A stretch of 64,000 nucleotides of DNA from Arthrobacter crystallopoietes (GTDB taxonomy: Bacteria > Actinomycetota > Actinomycetes > Actinomycetales > Micrococcaceae). The stretch is taken from assembly GCF_002849715.1 (NCBI RefSeq), contig NZ_CP018863.1, positions 2,294,001 through 2,358,000 on the forward strand. Reading direction: 5' to 3'. A model generated the notes under the pieces. The model ran no database searches, had not been told where the DNA came from, and worked only from the letters and a program-made list of their open reading frames with translations. The position numbers and the translations under genes were made by a program. Shown one piece after another: positions 39,703-49,431 of the stretch (position 1 is its first letter; each line of letters starts with the position of its first letter).

Positions 39703-40533
39703 TCAAGCGGGATTTCCACCGAGCCGGACGGTGACCTTGCGGGCGGCTGCGGTGCATGCTTCTACCAGTGCCTGCAGTTGATCGGTGGATACCCTGAAGC
39801 GGGGAGCTGCCAGCATGACACAGGCAGCGAGATCGCCGCGGTGGTCGAGGACAGGGGCGGCGACGCCCACTTCGTCCAGCGAGGTCTCCCCGTAGTTGAT
39901 GGCATAGCCCTGCGACGAAACCTGCTTGAGCCGTGTCAGATACTCCTCCACGTTCTCCTGCGTAGGGGCGGCGAGGATAATCTGCCCGCTGGTCAGCCGT
40001 GTCCGTGCCCGTTCGGTCCCTTCGCCGGCCAGGAATACCTGGACTGAGGAACTGACCGCGGTGTTGTAGCGGGTGCCCAGAGGAGTGGTGTGCTTGACTT
40101 GCTGCCGGCTGGGCAGTTGCTCAACACAGACTGACTCACTGCCATTCCAGACCATAAGTGCACTGGTTTCGCCGGTAAGCTCGGTCAATTCCTGCAGCAC
40201 AGGGTAGGCCGCCCGGCGCTCATCCAGATCAGCCAGCAGCGGACCCGCGACGGCTATCAGCCCCAGACCCAGCTTGAACCGCCGCGACGCGGCGTCGCGT
40301 TCAACCAGGTCCTCCTGTTCCAAGGTGGCCAGGATGCGCGAGACTGTACTCTTGTGCAGTCCCACCTGCGCCGCAATCTCCGTGACTCCTTGCAGCGGTT
40401 GTTCCGCGGTGAAGCAGCGAAGCACCTCGATGGCATTGACGAGGACGGAAGCGCCGCGCACATCGGACGTACCGCCGTCGTTCGTGGGTGCAGTAGAACC
40501 GGATGCAGCTGTATCACTCATGGTGGTGTCCAT
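39703..40533 (-). CDS. IclR-family transcriptional regulator (2)
   Basis: About 276 aa from ATG 40533 (ATG 40521 is equally possible; no clear ribosome binding site distinguishes them). HTH in VTEIAAQVGLHKSTVSRILATL, effector domain with TPLGTRYNTAVSSSVQVFLAG and the Gly-Tyr-Ala-Ile-Asn-Tyr-Gly-Glu IclR signature GYAINYGE. Located 86 bp after the creatinase gene on the same strand, so it probably belongs to that transcript. Confidence 0.9.
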   Translation of the reverse strand: MDTTMSDTAASGSTAPTNDGGTSDVRGASVLVNAIEVLRCFTAEQPLQGVTEIAAQVGLHKSTVSRILATLEQEDLVERDAASRRFKLGLGLIAVAGPLLADLDERRAAYPVLQELTELTGETSALMVWNGSESVCVEQLPSRQQVKHTTPLGTRYNTAVSSSVQVFLAGEGTERARTRLTSGQIILAAPTQENVEEYLTRLKQVSSQGYAINYGETSLDEVGVAAPVLDHRGDLAACVMLAAPRFRVSTDQLQALVEACTAAARKVTVRLGGNPA

Positions 40534-40619
40534 TCTGGCCCATGGAACGCGTAATGCGGCACAGACGGGTGTCCGTCTGCGCCGCATTCACTCCAATTCC
40601 GCCTTTAAAGGTGCCGTAT

Positions 40620-41876
40620 TTACGCGTCGATGATGTTGTTTTCGGGGCCGAAGCCGAATTTGGTGATGTTTTCGACGTCGCCGTTTTCGCCGATGACGAG
40701 GATGTCGTGTTCGCGGTAGCCGCCGGCGCCGGGTTCGCCGTCTTGGACGGTGATCATGGGTTCCATGGAGACGACCATGCCGGGTTCGAGGACGGTGTCG
40801 ATGTCTTCGCGCAGTTCCAGGCCTGCTTCGCGGCCGTAGTAGTGGGAGAGGACGCCGAAGGAGTGGCCGTAGCCGAAGGTGCGGTTCGGGAGCAGGCCGT
40901 GGCCGATGTAGATTTCGTTGAGTTCGGCGGCGATGTCCTTGCAGACGGCGCCGGGTTTGATCAGTTCCAGGCCGCGGCGGTGGACTTCGACGTTGACGTT
41001 CCAGAGTTCGAGGGAGCGTTCGTCGGGCTGGCCGAGGAAGAGGGTGCGTTCGAGGGCGGTGTAGTAGCCGGAGGTCATCGGGAAGCAGTTCAGGGACAGG
41101 ATGTCGCCTTGCTGGAGTTTGCGGGTGGTGGCCCAGTTGTGGGCGCCGTCGGTGTTGATGCCGGACTGGAACCAGACCCAGGTGTCGCGGACTTCGCGGT
41201 GCGGGAAGGTGCGGGCGATTTCGTGCACCATGGCTTCGGTGCCGATGAGGGCGACTTCGTATTCGGTGATGCCTTCGCGGATGGCTGCTTTGATGGCTTC
41301 GCCGCCGAGGTCGCCGATGCGGGCGCCGTGTTTGATGACTTCGATTTCTTCGGCGGATTTGATCATGCGCTGGCGCATGGCGTCCTGTGAGACGTCTACC
41401 AGGGTCGCGCCGTCGAAGGCGGCGGCGATGGACTGGCGGGTCATCAGCGGCAGGGCGTCGTCTTCGACGCCGATGCGGGCGGCCTTCACGCCGTCGCGCT
41501 TCAGGGCTTCCTGCAGGCCGTAGTAGAAGTTGTCGCGCTTCCAGTCGGTGTAGACGATGTTGTCGCCGTAGCTGGTGCGCCAGGGCATGCCGGCGTCGAT
41601 GTTCGCGGTGATGGTGGTCGAGTTGTCCGCGGTGACCACCAGCGCGTAGTTGCGGCCGAAGGTGGTGTAGAGGAAGTCGGAGTAGTACTTGATGCCGTGG
41701 TAGCTGGTCAGGATGACGGCGTCGAGTTCCTTCGCGGCCATGATCCGGCGCAGGCCGGACAGGCGGCGCTCGAACTCGGCGTCCGAGAAGGTGAGCTGCT
41801 GCTTGGACCCGTTGTGCAGGGTCTTCAGGCGCTCGAGCTCGGCGACGGAGTTGGCGGGAGCAGCTGCGATGGTCAT
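40620..41876 (-). CDS. Creatinase (creatine amidinohydrolase)
   Basis: Hydrolyses creatine to sarcosine and urea. 418 aa from ATG 41876 with AGGAG at 6 nt; a longer frame to 41927 is not needed. 'Pita-bread' M24-family fold without the metallopeptidase metal set. Very close to Pseudomonas creatinase as I remember it: SYHGIKYYSDFLY, NIVYTDW, MRQRMIKSAEE, WFQSGINTDGAHN (catalytic His, H246 here), FGYGHSFGVLSHYYGREAG and VLEPGMVVSMEPM. The sarcosine would be consumed by soxBDAG at 49-54 kb. No creatininase or urease is in the window. Confidence 0.93.
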   Translation of the reverse strand: MTIAAAPANSVAELERLKTLHNGSKQQLTFSDAEFERRLSGLRRIMAAKELDAVILTSYHGIKYYSDFLYTTFGRNYALVVTADNSTTITANIDAGMPWRTSYGDNIVYTDWKRDNFYYGLQEALKRDGVKAARIGVEDDALPLMTRQSIAAAFDGATLVDVSQDAMRQRMIKSAEEIEVIKHGARIGDLGGEAIKAAIREGITEYEVALIGTEAMVHEIARTFPHREVRDTWVWFQSGINTDGAHNWATTRKLQQGDILSLNCFPMTSGYYTALERTLFLGQPDERSLELWNVNVEVHRRGLELIKPGAVCKDIAAELNEIYIGHGLLPNRTFGYGHSFGVLSHYYGREAGLELREDIDTVLEPGMVVSMEPMITVQDGEPGAGGYREHDILVIGENGDVENITKFGFGPENNIIDA

Positions 41877-41927
41877 TGAATCTCCTAAAGGATGTTGTGT
41901 TGTTTTTGACATGTGTGAGGGAAGCAT

Positions 41928-43328
41928 TTATTCGTGCCGCAATGGCTGGTTGCTGGTTTCGCGGGACAGTGCGACCGCGACCAGGGAAATGACGGCGGCG
42001 GCCACGAGGTAGAACGCCGGCGCCAGATCGTTCGCGGTTGCGGCGATCAGCAGCGTCGCCATCATCGGTGCGGTTCCACCGAAGAGGGCATTGGAGAGAT
42101 TGAAACTGACGGCGAAGCCGCTGTAGCGCACGCGGGTCGGGAACATCTCTGCCAGGAAGCTCGGCAAGGTGCCGTCATTGAGCGTCAGCATGGCGCCAAG
42201 CAGGATCTGGACCAGGACGATGACCAGGAAATTGCCGGTGCCCAGCAGGCTGAACGCGGGGACGGTCAGCAAGATGAACAGCACGGAGGCGGAGATGAGG
42301 ACCTTCTTGCGGCCGAAGCGGTCGGAAAGCATGCCGGTGAGGAAGATGAAGCCGATGTACGTCAGCAGGGCGATCGTCGTCGCAACGTATGACTCGGTGG
42401 CACCCAGGCCCAGCTCTTCCGAGAGGTAGGTGGGCATGTAGCTGAGGATGACGTAGAAGCCGACGGCGTTCAGCAGCACCGCGCCGACGGCCTGCAGCAG
42501 CTGGCGCCAGTGAGTGCGGAACATGTCCTTGACCGGTGCCTTGACGGCGTGGTCTTCCTCTGCCAACGCCCGGAAGGCCGGGGTGTCCTCAAGCTTGGTC
42601 CGGATGTAGCGGCCGATGAGGCCCATGGGGGCAGCCAGAAGGAAGGGCAGGCGCCATCCCCAGTCCTGCATCTGGCTGTCGTCGAGCAGGCCGGTCAGCA
42701 GTGCCGCGAGGAGCGAACCGAGCAGCAGCCCGGTGGCGGTGCTGGCAGGAACTACGGCGGCATAGAGTCCGCGCCGGTTCGGGGGTGCGTACTCGACGAG
42801 GAAGGCGGATGCACCGGCGTATTCGCCGGATGCGGAGAAGCCCTGCACGACCCGGATGATCAGCAGCAGGATGGGAGCCCAGATGCCGATGGTCGCGTAG
42901 CCGGGGATCAGCGCGATGCAGAACGTGGCCGCGGACATGATCAGGATGGACCAGGACAGGGCGGTTCGCCGGCCGATCCGGTCTCCGATATGCCCCCAGA
43001 CAAAGCCGCCCAGAGGCCGGACCAGGAAGGAGATGGCGAAGAGGGCGAAGGTCATCAGGAGTCCGGTCTGCGGGTCGGACTCAGGGAAGAATACGGCCGT
43101 GATGGTGACGGCGAGGTAGCCGTAGACGGCGTAGTCGAACCACTCGACGAAGTTGCCGATAAAGCTGGCGGCGATGACTTTGCGGCGGGTGTCCCGGCCA
43201 ACGTTCGGCTCAAGCCGACGTTGGCCGCTGAGGGAGGGATCGCCATCGTTGGAAAAGGCCACGGCGGGAGTGTCTTTCGTTCCTGGAACGGGGGCGCCAT
43301 TGCCTGCCCGAGTTTTGCTCAGTTTCAT
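41928..43328 (-). CDS. MHS-family MFS transporter, likely for creatine or a betaine
   Basis: Metabolite:H+ symporter, 466 aa from ATG 43328 (the frame continues to a TTG at 43370 without support). The opening IAASFIGNFVEWFDYAVYGY and RPLGGFVWGHIGDRIGRR are the MHS signatures shared with ProP and ShiA. Twelve membrane segments. It lies 51 bp upstream of creatinase on the same strand, so import of creatine is the obvious hypothesis; ProP-like betaine import is the alternative. Confidence 0.85.
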   Translation of the reverse strand: MKLSKTRAGNGAPVPGTKDTPAVAFSNDGDPSLSGQRRLEPNVGRDTRRKVIAASFIGNFVEWFDYAVYGYLAVTITAVFFPESDPQTGLLMTFALFAISFLVRPLGGFVWGHIGDRIGRRTALSWSILIMSAATFCIALIPGYATIGIWAPILLLIIRVVQGFSASGEYAGASAFLVEYAPPNRRGLYAAVVPASTATGLLLGSLLAALLTGLLDDSQMQDWGWRLPFLLAAPMGLIGRYIRTKLEDTPAFRALAEEDHAVKAPVKDMFRTHWRQLLQAVGAVLLNAVGFYVILSYMPTYLSEELGLGATESYVATTIALLTYIGFIFLTGMLSDRFGRKKVLISASVLFILLTVPAFSLLGTGNFLVIVLVQILLGAMLTLNDGTLPSFLAEMFPTRVRYSGFAVSFNLSNALFGGTAPMMATLLIAATANDLAPAFYLVAAAVISLVAVALSRETSNQPLRHE

Positions 43329-43426
43329 TGGGGAAAACCATCCAGATTGGGGAAGTTGCAGTGAATGCAACAGTGTTGCGTCAACGATAAGTTGTGTGCT
43401 GTGTCACTGTCAACCCTTGTTGGTCC

Positions 43427-43463
43427 AAAAAAGAACGCCCTTCCCGGACTCTCCGGGAAGGGC
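43427..43463 (-). terminator. Intrinsic terminator after the deaminase gene
   Basis: On the minus strand GCCCTTCCCGG (43453-43463) pairs with 43437-43447 around a 5-nt loop and is followed by TTCTTTTTT. It separates the deaminase from the MHS transporter-creatinase transcript. Confidence 0.9.
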
Positions 43464-43490
43464 GCGCAACGACGTTGTTTTTACTGCAAC

Positions 43491-43964
43491 CTACGTGAGG
43501 TGGTTTGGCTGGTTCTCGGCGAGTTCGCCGATGTCTTCCGCCCACAGCTCCGGCTGGGCCCGCTGGAAGTCCTGCATGAGCTCGGCGCACCGTTCATCAT
43601 TCAGGACGATGACCTCAACACCCCGTGAGCGCAGCAGATCCAGTTCACCCGGGAAAGTGCTCGATTCGCCCACGACGACGGTCGGAATTTTGAACTGGAT
43701 GATCGTTCCGGCGCACATCGCGCAGGGTGCCAGTGTGGTGTAGAGAACGGTGTCGGTGTAGGTGCTTTGGCGACCTGCTGCGCGGATGCAATCAATTTCT
43801 CCGTGGGCAGTAGGGTCCCCTTGTTGAAACCGCTGATTGTGTCCCGTGGCCCTCAGCTCGCCGTTTCGCTCGAGGGCGGCACCGATGGGTATGCCGCCCG
43901 TCGACATGCTCTTTCGTGCAGCTTCCACGGCGGCTTCGAAACTGGGTCGTGACAAGGTAGGCAT
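43491..43964 (-). CDS. FCY1-type cytosine/nucleoside deaminase family protein
   Basis: Zinc deaminase of 157 aa. Zinc and catalytic motifs HGEID (His and the proton-shuttle Glu) and PCAMC (two Cys). It resembles yeast cytosine deaminase Fcy1 in GHNQRFQQG, LYTTLAPCAMCAGTII, VVVGES, LNDERC and the C-terminal WAEDIGE, more than bacterial CodA, which is a different fold. With the NCS1 permease upstream it fits cytosine use. Given the creatine context, deamination of creatinine to N-methylhydantoin is an alternative that the sequence cannot decide. Confidence 0.85.
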   Translation of the reverse strand: MPTLSRPSFEAAVEAARKSMSTGGIPIGAALERNGELRATGHNQRFQQGDPTAHGEIDCIRAAGRQSTYTDTVLYTTLAPCAMCAGTIIQFKIPTVVVGESSTFPGELDLLRSRGVEVIVLNDERCAELMQDFQRAQPELWAEDIGELAENQPNHLT

Positions 43965-44005
43965 GGTTCTCCGGTTCGTTTTTGTAGTGTCATAACTGGG
44001 AAATG

Positions 44006-44046
44006 CCGGTACGGCCGGAGCTAAGTGTCAGCTCCGGCCGTACCGG
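44006..44046. terminator. Strong hairpin between NCS1 permease and deaminase genes
   Basis: 17-bp perfect stem (44006-44022 with 44030-44046), 7-nt loop, only a short T3 after it on the minus strand. It may attenuate or process the permease-deaminase transcript rather than end it. Confidence 0.65.
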
Positions 44047-44122
44047 GGGAGAGCGTCAAGTAAAGTCAGGCGATAGGCCGCCCTTCCAAGGATTACTCAT
44101 TGACTTGCTGATGGGAAGGCAG

Positions 44123-45670
44123 TCAGGACACGCCGCCGTAGGTGGCGTCCAAGTGGCGGCCGCGCTCCTGGTCCTTGGGTGCAGCGGCAGGCTCCGGCGT
44201 GGAGGTGCTGGAGATGCTGGTGGCGTAGCGGCGGTGGATGCGCGGGCCGAGAATTGAGTACACCGTGGCGCTCGTCAGCCCGCCGGCGAGCCAGGACAGG
44301 TCCAGTCCGCCCATGGCGACGGCGATCGGTCCCTGCGTGGCCGGGAGGATGCCGTACATGAACAGCCAGGTGGCGAAGATGCCCGCGAACAGAGCGGTAA
44401 CGCCGGCCCAGTTCACTACCGGCAGACGGTGGGTGCCGATGGGATCGAAGAGGCGGGCCGGATCCTGAGGCCGACGGCGCTCGATGCCGTAGTAATGGAC
44501 CAGCATGATGCCTCCCCACGATGCCACCCAGGCAACGAGCCCGATGAGCCACGAGTCGAGCACGGCCGCGAAGTTGGTCTGGTAGATGAAGAAGATGACG
44601 GCGATCAGGGCGAAGACTCCTACAATCAGGTTCAGCACGCGCCGCTTGATGCGGACATCGAGGGCCTGTGCCGCCACCGAGAACGTGTAGATGTTCAGGA
44701 TGTTTGTGGCGATGGGGCCGTGCAGAACCATCAGCAGGACGGGGATGGCCAGAGCTCCGTAGTTTTCCACGATGAGCTGGCCGGGGTCGATGCTTCCGCT
44801 TTTGGTAGCGAGGCTGGCGCCGAGTACTCCGAGCCATACGACCGGGATGAACTGGCCCAGCACCGAAGCCAGGTACAGGCGTTTCTTCGATGTCTTGGTG
44901 CTCACGAAGCGTGAGTAGTCCGCCGCGTAGGTGAACCAGGTGATTCCCCAGCCGATTCCGATGGCGGTCATGACGGCGCTCATGGCGGCGATACGTTCGG
45001 TGCCGGTGAGGATTTCTCCTGCCGGACCGGCGTAGCTCCAGTCGATATCCATGCCGAACCAGGCGACTGCGGACATGGCGATGAGGACCAGGATCGTGGG
45101 TGGAACGGTCCAGCGTTCGAAGGCGGCGATTGCCTTGTAGCCGAAGAACGCGATCAGGACCTGCAGCCCCATGATGAGTGCGGCGACGCCGATCTTCCAG
45201 CCGTAATTTTCCTGAGTCGGGTCGACCCAGCCGATGCTCCCGAACAGGGCCATGACCAGGTCGAGGATGATCCAGGTGTTGACCGCGCACCAGCCGATGC
45301 CCAGCGTTGCCTGGATTGCTGCCGGTATGTAATTGCCGCGCCGGCCGAATGCTGCACGTGCGAGGACCATTCCGGTTGCGCCAGTCTTCTGTCCAAGCAG
45401 AACGAAGAAGCCGAACAGCACCATGCCGATCAAGTTTCCGAGGACGAGAACGGTTATTGTGTCGGCGAAGCCGAGACCAAGGTTAATTCCGAGTGCTCCG
45501 AGGACCCAGTTGATGGGTGCGAGGTTCGCGCCTGCCCAGATCCAGAACTGGCCTGAGACTTTTCGGGTGCGGGAGGATTCGGGAATGCATTGCAGGTCTT
45601 GCTCCACATCGTCGTGGGACGAAGAGCCTGCTGCGGGGGAAGAAGGGGTGCCCTGTTGGTTCTGAATCAT
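44123..45670 (-). CDS. NCS1-family nucleobase permease (cytosine permease-like)
   Basis: 515 aa, about 12 membrane helices; ATG with GGAGG at 6-7 nt. NCS1 marks: FWIWAGANLAPINWVLGALG near TM1, GWCAVNTWIILD, and WFTYAADYSRFV in TM6. Expected substrates are cytosine, purines or hydantoin-like compounds; creatinine is structurally similar to these and cannot be excluded. Divergent from the PucR regulator across 93 bp. Confidence 0.9.
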   Translation of the reverse strand: MIQNQQGTPSSPAAGSSSHDDVEQDLQCIPESSRTRKVSGQFWIWAGANLAPINWVLGALGINLGLGFADTITVLVLGNLIGMVLFGFFVLLGQKTGATGMVLARAAFGRRGNYIPAAIQATLGIGWCAVNTWIILDLVMALFGSIGWVDPTQENYGWKIGVAALIMGLQVLIAFFGYKAIAAFERWTVPPTILVLIAMSAVAWFGMDIDWSYAGPAGEILTGTERIAAMSAVMTAIGIGWGITWFTYAADYSRFVSTKTSKKRLYLASVLGQFIPVVWLGVLGASLATKSGSIDPGQLIVENYGALAIPVLLMVLHGPIATNILNIYTFSVAAQALDVRIKRRVLNLIVGVFALIAVIFFIYQTNFAAVLDSWLIGLVAWVASWGGIMLVHYYGIERRRPQDPARLFDPIGTHRLPVVNWAGVTALFAGIFATWLFMYGILPATQGPIAVAMGGLDLSWLAGGLTSATVYSILGPRIHRRYATSISSTSTPEPAAAPKDQERGRHLDATYGGVS

Positions 45671-45763
45671 TGGATTCCTCCGGTGAGTTTTGGGACTGGG
45701 TCAATGTTATGTGGGCTGAGTCACATGATCTATATTCGATATGTCGCATAAGCTCTGATTGAA

Positions 45764-47287
45764 ATGGACAGATCGTCAATGAATATTGAGCTCGAAGAGG
45801 TGCTCAGCCACGAGGCGTTCCGAAGGGCTGGTCCCATTGTCCGTGCTGGCGCCGCATTTGTGCCTGGACGCCAGGTGCGGTGGGTTCATTCGAGTGAAGT
45901 TATGGATATCGCTCCGCTGCTCAGCGGCGGGGAATTGCTGCTGACTGGCGGTGTGGAACTCGCGGCTGCGACCGCGGAACAGCGGCGGCAGTATATCCGC
46001 GACCTCGCTGCCCGCAGTATTGCGGCCCTCGGCATCGAGTCCGGCGGACCCTTGAAGACCATTCCCGCCGATCTCATCCAGACAGCCGAGGCACATGAGC
46101 TGCCCCTGATTGAGCTGCGGAAGGTTGCCCCCTTTGTGCAGATCGCCCAGTCCATCAACAGCCTCCTCGTCACCCGATCGGTCGACCTTCTGCGCCAAGC
46201 AGATGTTCTGTCCCAAAAGTTGGCAGCCGAACTGGCGAACGGCGGAGGTTTGAAGGAGCTCCTGCAGCTCCTGGCCAGTCAGATCCCGGCCGATGTGACG
46301 GTCCTGGATGGGGCAGGAGCGGTCATCGAGCAGGCAATGGCACCGGCTACTGCAGAAACTCAATCCGATATAGAATTCCCTCCGCTCGAATTTGATATCT
46401 CCCAGCGCGGTACGGTGACAGCTTCCTTGCGCCTCAGTCCGAAAACGGATGGCGACAGTTCCTGGGCCCAGGTTGTTGGCGAGCGGGCAGCGAGCATCCT
46501 GGCGCTGGCGCTGCATGGACGGCACGCACCGGATCTTGTGGATGTCGCGGGCAAGGAGTTGGTGCGATCTATTTTGGGCGGAGTCCAGGGCCAGCGGCTG
46601 CGGCAGCTTTGCCGAACGGCCGGTATGGATCCCGACGACCAGTTTGTGGTCGTTCTCGGCAGGCCACTTGGTGCCGGCTGCCGCTGGGCCGGCGTCGAGA
46701 GGCTGGTCCGCAAATACCGTACGAAGGCCATTGTTTATGTCCAGCAGCAAGAAATGGTCGCTGTGGCAGCCCTTCCGGCGAAGGGGTCTCGTGCTCGCCG
46801 GGCAACGATGTTGTCTGAGCTGAAAGCGGGTGTCGTTGACCAGCCCCAGGTGCTGGTGGTCGGTCCTGTCTCGGCGGGGATCGCCGATGCCGCGCGGTCC
46901 CTCGCGGAGACGAGGCTGACTTTTGATCTGGCACCCGCGGGAACGGGGCCTGGCTCAGTTATCGACGCCGATGCCTTCGTAATAGAACGTTTGGCGTCTC
47001 AAGCTACCGGTGACGAAGCAATCCACCACGTGGTGGATGAACTCCTCGGCGGGCTCATTGCACACGACGATTCCAGACGTTCGCGCTTGCTCGAAACGTT
47101 TGATGAATGGTTGGCCTCCGGTTGCAATACGGCGGAGACAGCACGGGCGATGCACCTCGAGCGCCAGTCGCTGTACAACCGGTTGGAGAAAATCTTCGAG
47201 CTGATCGGCGGGGACCCGCGCGGTACCGACAGGCTTGCCGGGCTTCATCTGGCTGCGCGGTTGGGGCGCTATCTTCGTTCGTCCTGA
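45764..47287 (+). CDS. PucR-family transcriptional regulator
   Basis: 507 aa. N-terminal PucR domain (about 10-130), central variable GGDEF-like region, and the C-terminal PucR helix-turn-helix (about 440-505: FDEWLASGCNTAETARAMHLERQSLYNRLEKI). PucR-type regulators control purine, hydantoin and related nitrogen-source genes. Its divergent orientation makes the NCS1 permease-deaminase genes the likely target, through the 45671-45763 gap. Confidence 0.9.
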   Translation: MDRSSMNIELEEVLSHEAFRRAGPIVRAGAAFVPGRQVRWVHSSEVMDIAPLLSGGELLLTGGVELAAATAEQRRQYIRDLAARSIAALGIESGGPLKTIPADLIQTAEAHELPLIELRKVAPFVQIAQSINSLLVTRSVDLLRQADVLSQKLAAELANGGGLKELLQLLASQIPADVTVLDGAGAVIEQAMAPATAETQSDIEFPPLEFDISQRGTVTASLRLSPKTDGDSSWAQVVGERAASILALALHGRHAPDLVDVAGKELVRSILGGVQGQRLRQLCRTAGMDPDDQFVVVLGRPLGAGCRWAGVERLVRKYRTKAIVYVQQQEMVAVAALPAKGSRARRATMLSELKAGVVDQPQVLVVGPVSAGIADAARSLAETRLTFDLAPAGTGPGSVIDADAFVIERLASQATGDEAIHHVVDELLGGLIAHDDSRRSRLLETFDEWLASGCNTAETARAMHLERQSLYNRLEKIFELIGGDPRGTDRLAGLHLAARLGRYLRSS

Positions 47288-47329
47288 AGCGGATAGGTGC
47301 GACCCGCGCATGCCGATCGTCCGTTGGAA

Positions 47330-48001
47330 CTAGAGGACTTTCCGGATGGTCTCTTCGAAACTGGTGACGTGCTCGAGCGCCAAGGTGCCGGCCCTGTCTG
47401 CGTCACCGGCAACAATCGCGTCCAGCAGTTCGACATGTTCGGTGATGTGGCCGGCGATCGAGGGGACGCGGTCCAGCACGAGGCACCAGATCCGGGTGGC
47501 GAGATTGTCGAGCCGGATGAGGGTTTCTTCCAGGTGCGTGTTGCCGGCCGCTTTGTAGATCAGGCGGTGCACGCTCAAGTCATAGCGCATCAGCGCATGC
47601 TTCTCCGGCTTCTCACCGTCGAGGCGTTCAATGTCCCGGGCCAGATTATGCAGTTCCTCTTTGACTTCGGAACCAGCCATTCGGGCGGCCCGCCGGGCCG
47701 CCAGCGGCTCCAGCGCCTGCCTCAGTTCCGAAACGTCGGCCAGGGCGGTGATGTCAACGATGGTGGCGAAGGTTCCCCTGCGTGGATAGGAGGTGACCAT
47801 ATGGTCGATTTCCAGACGCTTGAGCGCCTCCCGGACGGGCGTGCGGCCGATACCCATCTCGGCGGCCAGCTGCCCGTCATTGATCGGTTCCCCGGGGCGG
47901 ATGTCCAGCATGATCAGTTTGTCCCGGAGTTCACGGTAGGCGCGCTCGGCCAGCGAGAGGGACAGATCGGCGCTGTGGGCCGACTCAGCAATGATGCTCA
48001 T
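47330..48001 (-). CDS. GntR-family (FadR/FCD) regulator of the sarcosine operon
   Basis: 223 aa, ATG with AAGGAG at 7 nt. Winged helix at about 15-85 (DGQLAAEMGIGRTPVREALKRL) and an FCD effector domain (about 95-215) with the His/Asp metal or ligand residues in YDLSVHRLIY and GHITEHVELLDAI. Divergent from glyA-soxBDAG, so probably its repressor. The operator candidate is described separately. Confidence 0.9.
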   Translation of the reverse strand: MSIIAESAHSADLSLSLAERAYRELRDKLIMLDIRPGEPINDGQLAAEMGIGRTPVREALKRLEIDHMVTSYPRRGTFATIVDITALADVSELRQALEPLAARRAARMAGSEVKEELHNLARDIERLDGEKPEKHALMRYDLSVHRLIYKAAGNTHLEETLIRLDNLATRIWCLVLDRVPSIAGHITEHVELLDAIVAGDADRAGTLALEHVTSFEETIRKVL

Positions 48002-48046
48002 GGACTCGCTCCTTGGCTGGGCGGATTGGGCTAAATCTTACTGCTG

Positions 48047-48098
48047 TTGACAGTGTGTGATCACCATCATACTATTGCAACCAGTTCTGATATATCAG
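48047..48098 (+). promoter_or_regulatory. glyA-sox promoter with overlapping operator
   Basis: TTGACA (48047-48052), 17-nt spacer, TACTAT (48070-48075): a near-consensus sigma70-type promoter. A perfect dyad CTGATATATCAG (48087-48098) covers the expected start point, and a second palindrome GTGATCAC (48057-48064) lies between -35 and -10. Both positions suit a repressor such as the divergent GntR protein. Confidence 0.7.
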
Positions 48099-48132
48099 AT
48101 ACACATTAGTTGTTTTTCAAAGGAGAGAACGA

Positions 48133-49431
48133 ATGGTGTCTACCCTGACCGCCCCGCTGGCAAGCGCTGATCCAGAGGTCGCCGCAGCCATTGGCCAGGA
48201 GTTGGATCGCCAGCAGTCCACGCTGGAAATGATCGCTTCCGAGAACTTCGCCCCGACGGCAGTGATGGAAGCCCAGGGCTCTGTCCTGACCAACAAGTAC
48301 GCCGAGGGCTACCCGGGACGGCGCTATTACGGCGGCTGCGAGCACGTCGACGTGATCGAGCAGCTGGCCATTGACCGGGTCAAGGCACTCTTCGGCGCCG
48401 AGGCCGCCAACGTGCAGCCGCACTCCGGCGCGCAGGCCAATGCAGCCGCAATGTTTGCGCTGCTGACCCCGGGCGACACGATCCTCGGTCTGGACCTGGC
48501 CCATGGCGGCCACCTGACCCACGGGATGAAGATCAACTTCTCCGGCAAGCTCTACAACGTTGTTTCCTACGGCGTGTCCGAAGAGGACCACAAGATCGAC
48601 ATGGCCGAAGTTGAGCGGCTCGCCGTCGAGAACAAGCCGAAGCTCATTGTGGCCGGCTGGTCCGCTTACTCCCGGCAGCTGGACTTCGCGGAGTTCCGGC
48701 GCATCGCCGATCTGGTCGGCGCCTACCTCATGGTCGACATGGCGCATTTCGCCGGGCTGGTGGCCGCCGGACTGCACCCGAACCCGGTGCCCTACGCCGA
48801 CGTCGTTACGACTACGACCCACAAGACCCTCGGCGGCCCCCGCGGCGGTGTGATCCTGTCGAAGCAGGAGCTGGCCAAGAAGATCAACTCGGCCGTTTTC
48901 CCCGGCCAGCAGGGCGGCCCGCTGGAGCACGTGATCGCCGGCAAGGCCGTTGCCTTCAAGATGGCAGCCTCACCGGAGTTCAAGGAACGCCAGCAGCGGA
49001 CGCTGCAGGGTGCGCGGCTGCTGGCCGACCGCCTGCTGCAGGACGATGTGGCCGCGGCCGGCATCAGCCTGGTCAACGGCGGAACCGACGTCCACCTGGT
49101 GCTGGTTGACCTGCGCAACTCGGAGCTGGACGGCCAGCAGGCCGAAGACCGGCTGCACCGCGTTGGCATCACCGTCAACCGCAACGCCGTCCCGTTCGAC
49201 CCGCGCCCGCCGATGATCTCCTCCGGCCTGCGGATCGGTACGCCGGCGCTGGCTACCCGTGGCTTCGGCGATGCCGAATTCGCGGAAGTCGCCGACATCA
49301 TCGCCACGGCTTTGACCCATGAACTGACCGAGGAACTGACCTCGGAGCTGCAGGGCCGGGTCACCGTCCTTGCCGACAAATTCCCCCTCTACCCGAATCT
49401 GAATGCTGATACTTCGAACGGAGCACTGTAA
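48133..49431 (+). CDS. glyA: Serine hydroxymethyltransferase
   Basis: Interconverts glycine plus 5,10-methylene-THF and serine plus THF. 432 aa, ATG with AAAGGAGAG. PLP lysine K231 in [35 protein letters not shown] and [10 protein letters not shown] are all present. As the first gene of the sarcosine operon it uses both products of sarcosine oxidase, glycine and methylene-THF. Its stop overlaps the soxB start by 1 nt. Confidence 0.97.
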   Translation: MVSTLTAPLASADPEVAAAIGQELDRQQSTLEMIASENFAPTAVMEAQGSVLTNKYAEGYPGRRYYGGCEHVDVIEQLAIDRVKALFGAEAANVQPHSGAQANAAAMFALLTPGDTILGLDLAHGGHLTHGMKINFSGKLYNVVSYGVSEEDHKIDMAEVERLAVENKPKLIVAGWSAYSRQLDFAEFRRIADLVGAYLMVDMAHFAGLVAAGLHPNPVPYADVVTTTTHKTLGGPRGGVILSKQELAKKINSAVFPGQQGGPLEHVIAGKAVAFKMAASPEFKERQQRTLQGARLLADRLLQDDVAAAGISLVNGGTDVHLVLVDLRNSELDGQQAEDRLHRVGITVNRNAVPFDPRPPMISSGLRIGTPALATRGFGDAEFAEVADIIATALTHELTEELTSELQGRVTVLADKFPLYPNLNADTSNGAL

